From assembly GCF_003286085.1 (NCBI RefSeq), contig NW_020825333.1, positions 124,001 to 188,000 on the forward strand: a stretch of 64,000 nt of DNA, read 5' to 3'. The DNA is from Drosophila persimilis. Taxonomy: Eukaryota > Arthropoda > Insecta > Diptera > Drosophilidae. The notes under the pieces are model-generated. The model did not search any database and was not told the DNA's origin. It was given only the letters and a program-made list of their open reading frames with translations. Position numbers and translations under genes: made by a program. Shown here piece after piece: positions 30,816 to 41,863 of the stretch (positions within the stretch are counted from its first letter, which is position 1; the number at the start of each line of letters is the position of its first letter).

Positions 30816-32232
30816 TTTGCAGTTGAAGGATTTTATAAAATTTCCCACAGGTTTGTTTTGTTTTTTGTTTTAAACAATATTAAAAGGTACAATTTTACTA
30901 GGAACGGAAAAGAGAGAGTGCCGCACACACATACAAATTGCACATCCATTATTTATAATAGCTACAAGATATGGCCATGGTGGCTTCACTCTCGTTTCCT
31001 GCGATCACCTATCTAGTATCGAAGATGCGGCTGCTCTTGATATCTACATTAAACTGTCTCGACCATTCAGCCAGTACATCGAACTCACGCTCCATAATGT
31101 TTTCGCAAAAACTCAGATCCAACAGCTGAAGCTTGGGGCAATGAACCAGAATGTCGTAAATACGTTCGTGCGTTATATTCAGTATCCCCATGAGATCCAA
31201 TTGCTCCAGGTTTTTGCCCAGCGTGGCAATGTGTATGAGATCCCGCTCAGTGGTGCCCCGCACTGCCGACAGAAATAGCTTCCTCAGCTTGGGACAGTTG
31301 GACAGCAACTGAAACAAGCCATCTCCCAGCGATGCCTCACGCAGGCACCAGCCCAGATCGAGCTCCTCCAACTGAGAACACCGAGATATGGCTAAAAGTC
31401 CTCGAGCCGACAGAAAGTGCGCCTTCCACAGATCCAGCGATACAAGCTGTGTGTTGTACATGGCCAGGTGATCGGCCACATCGTCCATATTCACCGACAC
31501 ACCGCAGAAGGCTAGATTCAGATGCTTAAGCTTGCGATTGCCCTCGAGCATGCTGAGCAGCAGCTCTGTATCGAAGGCCGTTTGGAAGAGATCAAGACGC
31601 TCCAGGTTCTTAAGATTTGCCAGACAGGAGAAGTTCAGTAGCGGCGGATCAGTGGCACAATTACGCAGGCTCAACTCAATCAGATTATCACAGACTATGC
31701 CCACATTCTCAATGCAGCTGGCGTTTAGAAATTTACAAGAGTTTAGCCGCAGGTGGGTAAGATTATCGCCTCGCTGGGTCAGAAATTTTTTGAATACGGT
31801 GGGTGAAATTTCGTTGGAGCCACCACACCAGGAGAGATCCAGTTTGCGCAGCATGGTGGCCCGGCGGGCCAGAGTGCACAGGAGCTCCGAGCTGGCCACC
31901 AGCCAATAGGGCTTCCGGTTGAGCTCGGCGTAGAGCAGCGGATGCGTAGAGATGTCGTAGAAGGTGCGCGACACGCCCCCCACGCGAAACAGTGACTTAA
32001 GGTCCAGGTAGCTGAGTATTTTCAAGATGATCTCAAACGGCAGATCCGTCACACACATGCCAGGCGGCACTGCCTCTGCGGCTGAGGCAGAGACTGAGGC
32101 CAGAGGATCCTCGAGGCGGTTGTCCATCATAAATTTGCCAAGATCATTGCTGATGAATTCGTGCAGGCTGGTGTCACTTTTCTCCCTGAAGTTCGGCTTG
32201 AATTCCAGTGACCGCAGCTTGCAGGTGATGGA
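30816..32232 (-). other. 1.4-kb host-derived insert (Fbxl4 fragment) in errantivirus copy 2
   Basis: The uninterrupted errantivirus reads ATTCATTTATGCAGGCTC (23245-23262). Here ATTCATTT is followed at 30816 by foreign DNA, and the errantivirus resumes at TATGCAGGCTC (32233). TGCAG occurs at both edges (30818-30822 and 32235-32239), so the join used or duplicated 5 bp. The insert holds a partial F-box/LRR gene plus about 190 bp of 3' sequence on the minus strand. There is no poly(A) tail at the 3' edge, only T/A-rich sequence. Confidence 0.88.
31009..32130 (-). CDS. Fbxl4: Partial F-box/LRR protein, FBXL4 orthologue-like (373 codons open)
   Basis: FBXL4 proteins are F-box adaptors, known in mammals as mitochondria-linked substrate receptors of SCF ubiquitin ligases. 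Here residues about 25-75 form an F-box (VTDLPFEIILKILSYLDLKS, then LFRVGGVSRTFYDISTHPLLYAEL), followed by the KPYW motif and leucine-rich repeats (about 90-365) with FBXL4-like blocks such as QLEELDLGWC, KLRKLFLSA and KLQLLDLSFC. The frame stays open upstream of this ATG to the insert edge at about 32229, so the ATG is internal and the N-terminal half (discoidin-like region) is absent. No intron or stop interrupts the copy, so it is either a retrocopy or one large exon. It lies antisense within broken pol. Whether it is expressed cannot be told. Confidence 0.85.
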   Translation of the reverse strand: MMDNRLEDPLASVSASAAEAVPPGMCVTDLPFEIILKILSYLDLKSLFRVGGVSRTFYDISTHPLLYAELNRKPYWLVASSELLCTLARRATMLRKLDLSWCGGSNEISPTVFKKFLTQRGDNLTHLRLNSCKFLNASCIENVGIVCDNLIELSLRNCATDPPLLNFSCLANLKNLERLDLFQTAFDTELLLSMLEGNRKLKHLNLAFCGVSVNMDDVADHLAMYNTQLVSLDLWKAHFLSARGLLAISRCSQLEELDLGWCLREASLGDGLFQLLSNCPKLRKLFLSAVRGTTERDLIHIATLGKNLEQLDLMGILNITHERIYDILVHCPKLQLLDLSFCENIMEREFDVLAEWSRQFNVDIKSSRIFDTR

Positions 32233-32553
32233 TATGCAGGCTCACCTGATTATGCCACGCAACTAAATAAAGTGAATAAAATCACTCAATTAAATAAAAA
32301 CCGCATAGAGTATGAAGTAGATACCCGCTATAAACTATCACCTCTAGTTAAGTCTAAGGTAACAAATCCTTTCAAAAGGACGGCCGAAATTAGACAGGTA
32401 GACGAAAAACATTATGAAGAAAAGAATAGGGGTAGGAAAATAACTCATTATAAATCAAAATTCAAGAAAAAGAAGAAATCTAATAGAAGCAAATATAATA
32501 ATTCCAGAGAAACCGAGGAAGTTAATGGAATCGGCGAACTTCAACACAATTAA
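32233..32553 (+). pseudogene. pol C-terminus, errantivirus copy 2, after the Fbxl4 insert
   Basis: The integrase tail resumes in the pol frame (NKVNKITQLNKNRIEYEVD) and ends at 32553, matching 23250-23570 of copy 1. It is a basic tail rich in K and R. Separated from the rest of pol, it has no start signal of its own. Confidence 0.9.
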
Positions 32554-33912
32554 AATCCCCATCTTCCTCATAATTACCATCGTAATGGCACAGGGCCAAA
32601 ACATAGAAATAAATTCTATAAAATCCCAAAACGGATATATGATATTCAAAACTGGATCGATCAACATACCTATCAATTACGAATACCATTATCTAACTGT
32701 TAATGTAACTAAAACCGAAGAACTATACCAAAATTTGTTAAGGCAAGCCACTAAATTCCAGGACATAATCCAAATAAAATATCTAGTAGACAAATTGCAA
32801 AAAGAAATAAAAGAGGCCTAATCAATATAGTAGGAACAGCCTACAAATATCTCTTTGGAACACTAGATCAGGAAGATAAAGTCGATTTGGAACAAAAAAT
32901 AGAAAATTTAGCCAGCCATAGCATTCAAATGAATGAACTAAATTTGGTAATAGATGCAGTTAATAGCGGAATAAACGTTATAAACAAACTAAATGAAGAA
33001 AAAGACAGGAATCAACAAATAGAAATTTTGATATTCAATCTACAACATTTCACAGAATATATCGAAGATATAGAACTAGGTATGCAATTAACTAGGCTCG
33101 GTATATTTAATCCAAAATTATTAAAACAAGACTACCTGGAACAAATAAATTCTGAGAAAATACTAAATATAAAAACCTCCACATGGCTAAAATCCGATAC
33201 CAACGAAATTCTAATAATTTCCAACATTCCCAAAGACATTACAAAAGTACCAATCTATAAAATCGTTCCGTATCCAGACGAATTAAATAACATGTTAACA
33301 GATATGACATACGACAAGTACTACATAAAAAATGAAGAAGTATTTGTTAAAGAAACTAGATTGAAAACCAATGACAATTGTATAAAAGGAATTTTAATGC
33401 AAACTCCCACTAAATGTCCATATTCCAAAACTTTTCAAAACTTTCAAATAAACTTTATTGAACCCAATATACTAATCACGTGGAATCTTCCAAAAACAAC
33501 GCTAAATCAGAATTGTGTAAACCAAGAAATCATAGCGGAAGGAAATACCATTATAAAAATCTACAACTGTTCAATCCAATTAAATGAATTTACAATATCA
33601 AACACAATGTTAGATTTTGCCCAGAATGTTTATGTCAACAACAACATAACTAAAATAAAACCACTGTCGTATGTCCAAACTAATGAAATAATTATGCAAT
33701 ACACCACATATAGTAACCTATTACAAATAAGTCTACTAATTTCATTTGTCATAATTATATTAGTACTACTAAGTTATGTAGCTGTTAAATTTACGAAAAC
33801 TTCTAAAAGAGTCACGGTTAAATGTATAAACCCTATAATAGAAGCAGAAGAGGAACCAACCTCAGCCACCGCACTTGACACCCCGTCACTATACCCGAGG
33901 GTAATCGCCTAG
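32525..33912 (+). pseudogene. env, errantivirus copy 2, same 28-bp deletion as copy 1
   Basis: Frames 32525-32821 and 32887-33912 match copy 1 almost base for base, including the shared deletion near 32800. One visible difference is at residue 12 (P for L). The same lesion in both tandem units shows that they descend from one parent that already had it. Confidence 0.9.
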
Positions 33913-33939
33913 GGACAGGCTAATAACAAACGTTGGGGG

Positions 33940-34534
33940 AGTGACATATCCATAATTCCCCACATCCCATACACATTATGTTTTTGTACAATTCATCCAC
34001 CCCATCCACACAAGTAACAGGACCCCACTCAAGAATCAATAACTGTTTCTTCCCATACTCCAAGCTAGGGCCCCCCATAATATAAACAATGGACCACATT
34101 GTTTCAGCAACATTAGAATCACGCCACTCTCGAGAAATCGATTCTTTAGAATCACGCCACTCATGAGGACCAATCAAAGCTAGACATAAAACCAAGGAGT
34201 ATCACATTCCTAGCTCCGTCATGTAATGCAACACCGATCGCCAGCAGTGGATGCCTTTCATCAAAGCCGACGCATCCCCAAATATCGATCCAGGCACGTA
34301 CGCCACCGACACGAAGATGCAGCCGAGGAAAGCAACGCCCGAAGCCAGAGTCGGGAGTTCCAAGAGAAGGGCTCATGGAAACTAGCCAGCAGCAGAGAGA
34401 TCAGTTCCGTTTGAGACAAGCAGACCGAAAGTCAAGTCGGGGAATTCATTTAAATCTTGTGACATAAAGATATTTAAGTTGTAAAATAAAAGTCTTTGTT
34501 AAAAAACTTAAAATCGAGTTGCGGATATTTAACT
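33940..34534 (+). repeat. Errantivirus LTR 3 (595 bp)
   Basis: Differs from LTR 1 by a single base that I see (T for A near 33983). It is followed by ATAT (34535-34538), the right-hand duplication of the array, and then by the rest of the BEL leader. Confidence 0.92.
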
Positions 34535-35005
34535 ATATGTATTAATATATATGCTCAACTCTAACTAAAGCATGCAATCTAGCTCTACTATGTCATACGT
34601 ATGTGCCAAGAATTGAAAGCGAAGTGCAATTGTTTCAGCACAAGACAATAATTGCGAGTTTTTTAATCTTTCGTCTTCACTCGAGCTTTCAATTTTTTGC
34701 ACAAATACCTCTTGGGAAGATAGGAAATTCCAGGTGCTGTACTCTCCTCTTGTATATGTAGCTGCAGACAGGGTATTGCACGACCGACGCGGTGATTTTT
34801 AGTTTGGTTTGTTTAATTATTGCACACACGTCGCGGTCACTTTGGCAATTTAGCTGCAGAACATATGCATGTACATACATGTATGTAGTATGTACAATAG
34901 ATTTTGGCTATTTATGTATGTATCTTCACTGTGTCACTGTCACTTTTTGCCTTTCCACTTGAATTAATATATACGTTTAAATTGCGAGTCCACCCGGGGG
35001 CGCCA
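34535..35005 (-). other. BEL 5' leader, outer part, with primer binding site
   Basis: The leader resumes after the array. On the minus strand the bases next to the LTR (35005 down to about 34990) read TGGCGCCCCCGGGTGG, a primer-site-like sequence; I do not assign the tRNA. The rest is AT-rich with no long frame. Confidence 0.75.
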
Positions 35006-35314
35006 TGAAATTTTAGAACAGTTTTTCTAAATAACAATACCGAAAGTTCTTGGGTGACTGCAATTTTTTATTTAATACGACGAAAAGAAAAGGGGTGCGT
35101 GCGTTCGATTTCAAGGGTTTTTCTCGACTTCTTTTCAATATATTCCAACAATTTCTTCTAAGCCTACCTTACCTACGGTGGCAAAGCGGGGCGAATTCGC
35201 CAAGAGCGAGAGAACGAGCTTTTATTGCGCTCCCGCTTTGCCCTAGCCTAACTTACACTAGACTTCATGAAATACTATCCTAATAACAATTATTAATATT
35301 CAAATGACGCTACA
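35006..35314 (-). repeat. 5' LTR of the BEL element
   Basis: 309 bp, with one mismatch to 12354-12662, ends TG/CA. It is followed by the ATGTA duplication (35315-35319) and LINE-B sequence. Confidence 0.95.
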
Positions 35315-36677
35315 ATGTATATTTTCTTTCTCCACTGGTCCAGATATGGTGGATTCTCTTTGCGTTCCTCTCTTAAAACTGTTCAACCTCTCTCTTGGGC
35401 TTGGTGATTATCCCACCGTCTAAAAATAATCTTACATAATTCCCATTCATAAAAAGGGGTCAAAAAGAGGTATCTCCCATTCATCTGCCATCCCTTAGGT
35501 TAAGGTTAAGGCGGTAGCCGGGAAGGGGAAATAAAAATACCGCCCCCGCCATCCCTAAACTCTTCGAAAAAATTACTACTTCTCAGCCTCTACACTCATG
35601 TGATGTTTTCAGAATCACCGCACGGATTTGTAAAAAGTCCCTCCGTTTCGTCTAACCTCCTTGAATTTTCCTCCTTCGTAACTGCCGGATTTGCAAAGCA
35701 ATGTCAAACTGACGTAGTTTATACTGATTTTAGTAAAGCTTTCGATTCAGTTAATCACAATCTCCTCATCCACAAACTATCTCTACTAGGATTTCCGACT
35801 AAACTTCTTCTCTGGACTAATGCGCACTTTGCAATCGTTCTCAGCGTTTCTGCTTCCAATCTTCTCTTTCTTTCTTTGTCTCTTCCAATCTTCTCTTTCT
35901 TTCTTTGTCTCTTGGGGTGTGCCTCAAGATAACCTCTTTATTAATGATCTTCCCCAAGTTTTAACTCATTCCTGAGTCCTAATGTATGCTGATGATGTTC
36001 AGCAATTTTTTTCCTATAGCGATCCTGTTTCCCCGTTATTCCTTCAATCGGATCTCGACGCTCTCAACAATTGGAGTATAATTAACGCGCTTCCTCTTAA
36101 AATTTCCAAATGTAACGTCATGACCTTTCATCGTAACAAGCCTTACCTATTTGACTTTTCAATTAATAACTTTCCCTTAGAACGCCTGTACAAAATTGAT
36201 GACATGGGTATTATCTTTGTACCTAAGCTATGTGTTAATTCTCATATGTCTTCTGATTCGAATAAGGTCAAAAAAGTCCAAGGCTTCATCAAAAGATGGT
36301 CTAATGATTTTTCTGACCCCTATACCACCAAACTACTCTAAGTTTCTGTTGCCCGACCTATCTTAGAATATGGATCCTGTATCTGGTCTCCTCATTACCA
36401 AAACTATCAAGATATGCGTGAGTCCGTTCAAAAACCATTCCTTATCTTTTCCCTGCGCGATCTTAATTGGGACCCTTCTCGTCATCTTCCTTCTTATGAG
36501 AGTCATCCGCTTCTTATTAGCTTGTACTCTCTTGAAAGCGGTAGGACTTGTCATGGAATTCTCTTCCTCCATAAAATTCTCCTAGGCGAGGTTGAATCCT
36601 TGGCCCTCATTAGACTTAACAGTATTTCTGTCCCATCCCCTTTCCGTAGACGGATTTGTTATAATCGGTAGCCAATT
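35315..36677 (+). pseudogene. LINE-B copy 2, right part: RT remnant
   Basis: Continues the LINE from the BEL insertion point. It carries HGFVKSPSVSSNLLEF, YTDFSKAFDSVNHNLL (35725) and the MYADDVQQ box (35982), with the same intervening stops as copy 1 and the same small insert flanked by CCATCCCT (35489-35554). It has its own 28-bp duplication of CCAATCTTCTCTTTCTTTC at 35857-35912. It ends in the 38-bp spacer shared with copy 1 (36640-36677). The LINE 3' tail is missing. Confidence 0.88.
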
Positions 36678-36881
36678 CGAACAAAAGACAGATTTCGGGT
36701 GGACAGTGTCAAGATGTACGAAGTCTATGGTAAAAAAGAAAATGGTGGCAAAACCTGTTAAAGGTAAAGCGTTAGAAAGATTTTGGGAGTTAGAGGAAAA
36801 AGAAAGAGATGGCACAGAAGCAAGATTCTGCGAGTAGAGGAGAGGTACGTGGTGCCAATACTGCTGAAAGTGAAAAAATAA
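36640..36881 (+). pseudogene. BEL/Pao pol fragment between protease and RT
   Basis: One open frame reads through DGFVIIGSQ, then EQKTDFGWTVS and KALERFWELEE. This matches the pattern of the large BEL polyprotein nearby at the protease-RT junction (LIGAE, LQKTLLGWIVSG, TLQKFWSLEEL) but comes from a different, more diverged family. It could be a piece of the roo-like element at 46590-49817. Helitron copy 2 cuts it on the right. Confidence 0.65.
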
Positions 36882-37970
36882 CGAGGGGGAACGTTGTGAG
36901 TTGCTGCGGACACCGCAACTCTACAGTTATACCCGATACTAAGTCAGTATGGATCTCCTCCGGCAGACGCCGCTAATATTAAACGACACGACAAAGAGTG
37001 CGTGCGAGAGAGACAGAAAATCAGTCTGAGCGTGACGTCGGGCGCTGCGTAGCCACTGCAAATTGATTTGTTGCTTTTGGCTATACAAATTATCCGATCT
37101 GATCTAGATTCCTCAACCGGATAGAAATGGTCATTCTCTATGATTCTGCGTTTTTAGTTTTCTCGAATCTGCAAGATTGTGGATGCAACAGATTTTCGTC
37201 CTTTGTGAAAGCGGCAGGGGAAGGGGCGAAATTTTGAGATATACGTTTTATAGTAAGATCTAACAGAAGTGCGGATACCAAATTTGGTGACTCTAGCCTT
37301 AATAGTCTCTGAGATTTGTGGTTGCCCCAGATTTTCGTCCTTTGCGGGGCCGGAAGGGGGTGCGGCGAAATTTTGACACAAAACGGTCAAGGTCCGATAT
37401 CACAGGAGTGTGGATACCAAATTTGGTTGCTCTAGCTCTTATAGGTTCTGAGATCCTTGAACTCATATTTTGCAATTGGCAAAACCGAACATGAAACCTG
37501 TGTGTTAGAGTGAGACAGAGCGAGAAAGAGTGAAATTGTTTTCGTGATTCTGGCTATAATAATTATACGATCTGGTTCAGATTTTGCACTCTACAAGATA
37601 TAGTCATCCTCTACGATTCTGCGTTTTTGGTTTTCTCGTATCGTCGAAATTGTGGATGCCACAGATTTTCGCCCTTTGTGGGGGCGGAAGTGGGCGTGGC
37701 AAAGTTTTGAAATATTTTTGTAGCAGTGACATATCACAGAAGTCTGGATCCAAAACATCGTTGCTCTAGCTCTTATAGTCTTTGAGCACTAGGCGCTGAA
37801 GGGGACGGACAGACGGACAGACAGACATGGCTCAATCGACTCGGCTATTGATGCTGATCAAGAATATATATACTTTATGGGGTCGGAAACGATTCCTTCT
37901 GGACGTTACACACATCCACTTTTACCACAAATCTAATATACCCCAATACTCATTTTGAGTATCGGGTATA
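36882..37970 (+). mobile_element. Helitron-like non-autonomous element, copy 2
   Basis: Same ends, hairpin, core and subterminal inverted repeats as copy 1, but with a short microsatellite (37801-37828). It lies exactly between the BEL fragment and the truncated errantivirus copy 3. Confidence 0.85.
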
Positions 37971-38112
37971 ATTAAGTGAACTGAAGTAAGCGGAGATAGT
38001 GATCCACCAAGAACAGTGAAACACTAAATACAAAATCACAAAACTTACAAGTGAACCAAAATAAAGTTCAAAACTACTGAAAACAAAACAAAACCCAATC
38101 AACACCAACAAC

Positions 38113-39069
38113 ATGGCGTTACCACCACTATCATTGAGCGAAATCCACTTGAACCAGGCACTGCTGTCGATCCAACAAATACCTGCCTATGACGGTTCAT
38201 CTGGACAGCTAAGCTCATTTATCAAACGAATCGAATATGTATGCGGATTATATCCAACTGAAGATCTTCGCCAACAAAGGATCCTATTTGGAGCGACCGA
38301 GATCCAACTGTCAGGAGAGGCACAACGCATATCGCAAATGATACAACCCAACACGTGGCTCGAACTGAAGACGGCGCTGATCAACGAGTTCAAAAATCAC
38401 ACACCATATGAAGAACTCTTACGACAAGTATACACCACCAGATTCAACGGCAGTCTTCGTAAGTTTATAGAAGAATTAGAGATAAAAGCATTATTAATAA
38501 ACAATAAGCTAAACTTAGAAAACATACCAGAAAATAATGTCATTTATAAAAACGCTTTGAACAACACAATTAAAGATGTCCTTACTCGAAAACTTCCTGA
38601 CAGAATGTTCATGACCTTAGCAAGAAAAGATATTACCACATTGTCTAATCTTAAGAAGGCAGCACAAGAAGAAGGATTGTACGAAGCTAGTACAACAGAT
38701 TCAGGTACAAATAAAGATCAATCGAAATCGTCTCAATCAAATCGAAAGAATGTTGGAAACTATTATCCAAATTATAATACTACTAACTATCACAATCAAA
38801 CTCAGAGTTCATCTGGAACAGGTCAGACTAATCGAACAAATCAAAATCAAAATTCCCAAAATCCTGGATTATACAATGAGTTCAAAAATTCCTTGAATCA
38901 AGGTAGGGCTCAGAATCCATTCAATCAGCAAATATCTCAAAACCAAGCTCGTGGGAGTGGACCCAACCAACCTACTAAAAGAGGGAGGGAGAGCCAGAGT
39001 GGCCAAACGAAGATGAAAGTAAATTTTCATCAAGCCGCCTCGGAAGAAACCGAGGAGGACCCTATATAA
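38113..39069 (+). CDS. gag, errantivirus copy 3 (318 aa)
   Basis: Open frame of the same length as the other two gags. It has a few substitutions (for example Q at residue 22 and L for I near residue 160). Its leader lacks the LTR promoter, so expression from its own element is unlikely. Confidence 0.88.
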   Translation: MALPPLSLSEIHLNQALLSIQQIPAYDGSSGQLSSFIKRIEYVCGLYPTEDLRQQRILFGATEIQLSGEAQRISQMIQPNTWLELKTALINEFKNHTPYEELLRQVYTTRFNGSLRKFIEELEIKALLINNKLNLENIPENNVIYKNALNNTIKDVLTRKLPDRMFMTLARKDITTLSNLKKAAQEEGLYEASTTDSGTNKDQSKSSQSNRKNVGNYYPNYNTTNYHNQTQSSSGTGQTNRTNQNQNSQNPGLYNEFKNSLNQGRAQNPFNQQISQNQARGSGPNQPTKRGRESQSGQTKMKVNFHQAASEETEEDPI

Positions 39070-39071
39070 AC

Positions 39072-41857
39072 ATTACCATTAATAAAAGAATATTAAGGTG
39101 TATCGCTGACTCGGGATCATCGATCAACATCATGAAAGAAAATTACACAGATTCCGAGAAAAAAGACGATAACCTTACGGTCCATACCATCAATGGACCT
39201 GTCCGTTTAACTAAGAGTATAATGAGGAATGCGAACAAAACATGTCCGTCCGAACAAAAGTTCTACATACATAACTTTTCCGAAAATTATGATATTTTAT
39301 TAGGAAGAGAATACTTGATGGCAAGTAAAGCCGTCATCGATTACAGAAATGACACTGTAACACTAGGAGCTAGGTCGTACCCAATCATTCATGGGTCAAG
39401 TGCCTTGACCCATCTCCAGAGGGAGATCAATACTTCGCTTCCGCTCTAGACAGTGAATTAAGGGAATGTAATCAATTAAGATTGGAACACTTAAACGACG
39501 AAGAGAGGGAAGAGTTAAAGAAGGTCTTATATGAGTTTAAGGATGTGCAGTACAGAGAAGGTGACAATTCGACTTTCACAAGTACAATCAAGCACGAGAT
39601 CAAAACTCAACATGAAGACCCGGTCTACAGACGACCATACAAATATGCCCAGATACATGATCAGGAGGTAAACCAGCAAATCAAAGATATGATCAGGCAG
39701 GGAATAATTCAAAAGTCGAATTCTCCTTACTGCTCGCCCATATCTATGATTCCGAAGAAGATAGATGCTTCAGGAAAGCAAAAATATCGAATGGTAGTAG
39801 ACTATAGAAGTCTAAATGAAATAACAGTTAAGGACAAATTCCCAACTCCAAGAATGGATGAAATCCTAGACAAACTAGGTAAATGTCAGTATTTTACGAC
39901 AATCGATTTAGCAAAAGGTTTCCATCAAATACCCATGGAACCTAGCTCAATCCCCAAAACTGCGTTCTCCATTAAGCATGGACATTACGAGTTCACTCGT
40001 ATGCCCTTTGGGCTAACCACTGCCCCAGCTACCTTCCAAAGATGTATGAACAATCTGCTAGAAGAGTTAATCTTCAAAGATTGCTTTGTATACTTAGATG
40101 ACATCATTATATTTTCCACTTCATTGGAAGAACACTTGTTGTCACTAAGGAGAGTATTTGGAAAGTTGAGAGACGCCAACTTGAAGCTACAAATGGATAA
40201 ATGTGAATTCATGAAAAAGGAAACTGAATTCCTAGGTCATGTAGTTACTACTGAAGGAATAGTACCAAATCCAGGCAAAATCTCTGCCATTGTCAAATTT
40301 CCAATACCAGAAACGACTAAACAAATAAAGTCATTCTTAGGTCTGTGCGGGTTCTACAGGAAATTCATTCCTAATTTTGCAAACATAGCAAAACCCATGA
40401 CACTCAAACTAAAGAAAGGAGCTGTCATAGACCCCAAGGAAGAAAAGTACGTCGAGGCATTTGAGAGACTAAAAGTACTCATCACCTCAGACCCTATCCT
40501 TGCGCTCCCAGACTTTGACAAAATGTTCACGGTAACAACCGACGCTAGTAACATAGCATTGGGAGCGGTTTTGTCACAAGAACACAAACCGATCTGCTAT
40601 GCTAGCAGAACCCTAAATGAACATGAAATAAACTATTCAGCCATCGAAAAGGAATTATTAGCGATCGTATGGGCAACCAAGTATTTCCGTTCATACCTGT
40701 TCGGTAGAACATTCGAGATACAAAGCGATCATAAACCCCTGATTTGGTTGAACAACCTCAAGGAGCCAAATATGAAATTACAAAGGTGGAAAATAAAACT
40801 GAATGAGTTTGATTTTAAAATGAAATATCTACCAGGCAAAGAAAATCATGTAGCTGATGCCTTATCAAGGGTAAAGATTAATGAAAATCTCCTGGGAGAA
40901 GCTTCCAATAGCGTTGGTGCAACTGTACATAGCGCACAGGAAGACAATCTAAATCACATTGCTATCACGGAAAGACCAATTAACTATTACAATCGGCCAA
41001 TTGAGCTAATAAAAGGCAATGAAGATAAGGTAGAAACAATTCGTTATTTTCACAAGCTAATCATCAAGATCACGTATAAGGAAATGACTAACACCTTAGC
41101 GAAGGATATAATAAAGGAATATCTATGCACCAAAAAGAGCGCATTATATTTCCATAACGAAACAGATTTTCCTCCATTCCAAAAAGCCTATTTAGAAATC
41201 ATTAATTCTAACAATATAACCAAAGCTATTAAATCAAGCACGAAACTCCTAGATATTCAGAATTACGCTGAATTTAAAGAAACCATATTAAAGAATCATA
41301 AAGGCTTACTCCATCCAGGGATAGAGAAAACCGTCAATTGGTTTAGGGGAAAATACTATTACCCGGATTATCAAAAACTAATCCAAAACATCATAAACGA
41401 ATGTCCTACTTGTAATATTGCCAAAACAGAGCATAGAAATACGAAGTTGGCATTCGAAACTACACCGGAAATACTGAACATCAGAGAGAAATACGTCATG
41501 GATTTCTATATGGTTGGTAACCAACAGTTCCTATCATGTATTGACGTATACTCGAAGTTTGCCACTCTTGTAGAAGTAAAAAGTCGTGACTGGTTAGAAG
41601 CAAAAAGAGCCATCATGAAAGTTTTTAACGAGATGGGCAAACCAATTGAAATCAAAGCCGATAAAGATTCAGCTTTTATGTGCACAGCATTGCAAGCATG
41701 GCTGAATGCGGAAAACGTCAAAATAGAGATCACTTCCAGCAAAAATGGAATATCTGACGTAGAAAGATTTCATAAAACAGTAAATGAAAAATTAAGAATA
41801 ATATCTAGCGAGGATAACACAGAAGATAGATTCACGAAGTTTGAATTAAAAACATAA
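39072..41857 (+). pseudogene. pol, errantivirus copy 3, internally deleted
   Basis: Protease start and RT to integrase are present, but about 74 bp are missing near 39390 (between CAATCATTCA and AGTGCCTTGACCC), shifting the frame between the protease region and RT. The RT-RNase H-integrase frame is open from 39482 to 41857 with YLDD, the HHCC finger and DDE residues. A second deletion joins pol (41848, AAGTTTGAATT) to the middle of env, removing the integrase tail and env start (about 23180-23790 of copy 1). Confidence 0.9.
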
Positions 41858-41863
41858 TCCAAA

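Larger units (their letters stand above)
18470..34534 (+). mobile_element. Tandem errantivirus (17.6/297-like) array: LTR-internal-LTR-internal-LTR
   Basis: Three near-identical 595-bp LTRs (18470, 24957 and 33940) flank two internal units in head-to-tail order, with a single ATAT duplication around the whole array. Unit 1 (19065-24956) has open gag and pol. Unit 2 (25552-33939) is broken by stops, deletions, a Helitron-like insert (25790-26935) and an Fbxl4 fragment (30816-32232). A dimeric insertion or unequal exchange between LTRs would give this structure. Confidence 0.9.
12354..35314 (-). mobile_element. BEL/Pao LTR retrotransposon, itself split by an errantivirus array
   Basis: Two 309-bp LTRs (12354-12662 and 35006-35314) differ at one position that I can see. 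Flanking 5-bp duplications ATGTA (12349-12353 and 35315-35319) rejoin the LINE-B sequence exactly as found uninterrupted at 7749-7755. The own length is about 6.9 kb; the other 16 kb is the nested array 18470-34534. Read on minus, the order is LTR, primer site, leader, one long gag-pol frame, LTR. It has no env. Confidence 0.95.

Noticed and set aside
31332-31909. Plus-strand frames across the Fbxl4 insert
   Set aside because: Antisense shadows of the F-box/LRR frame.
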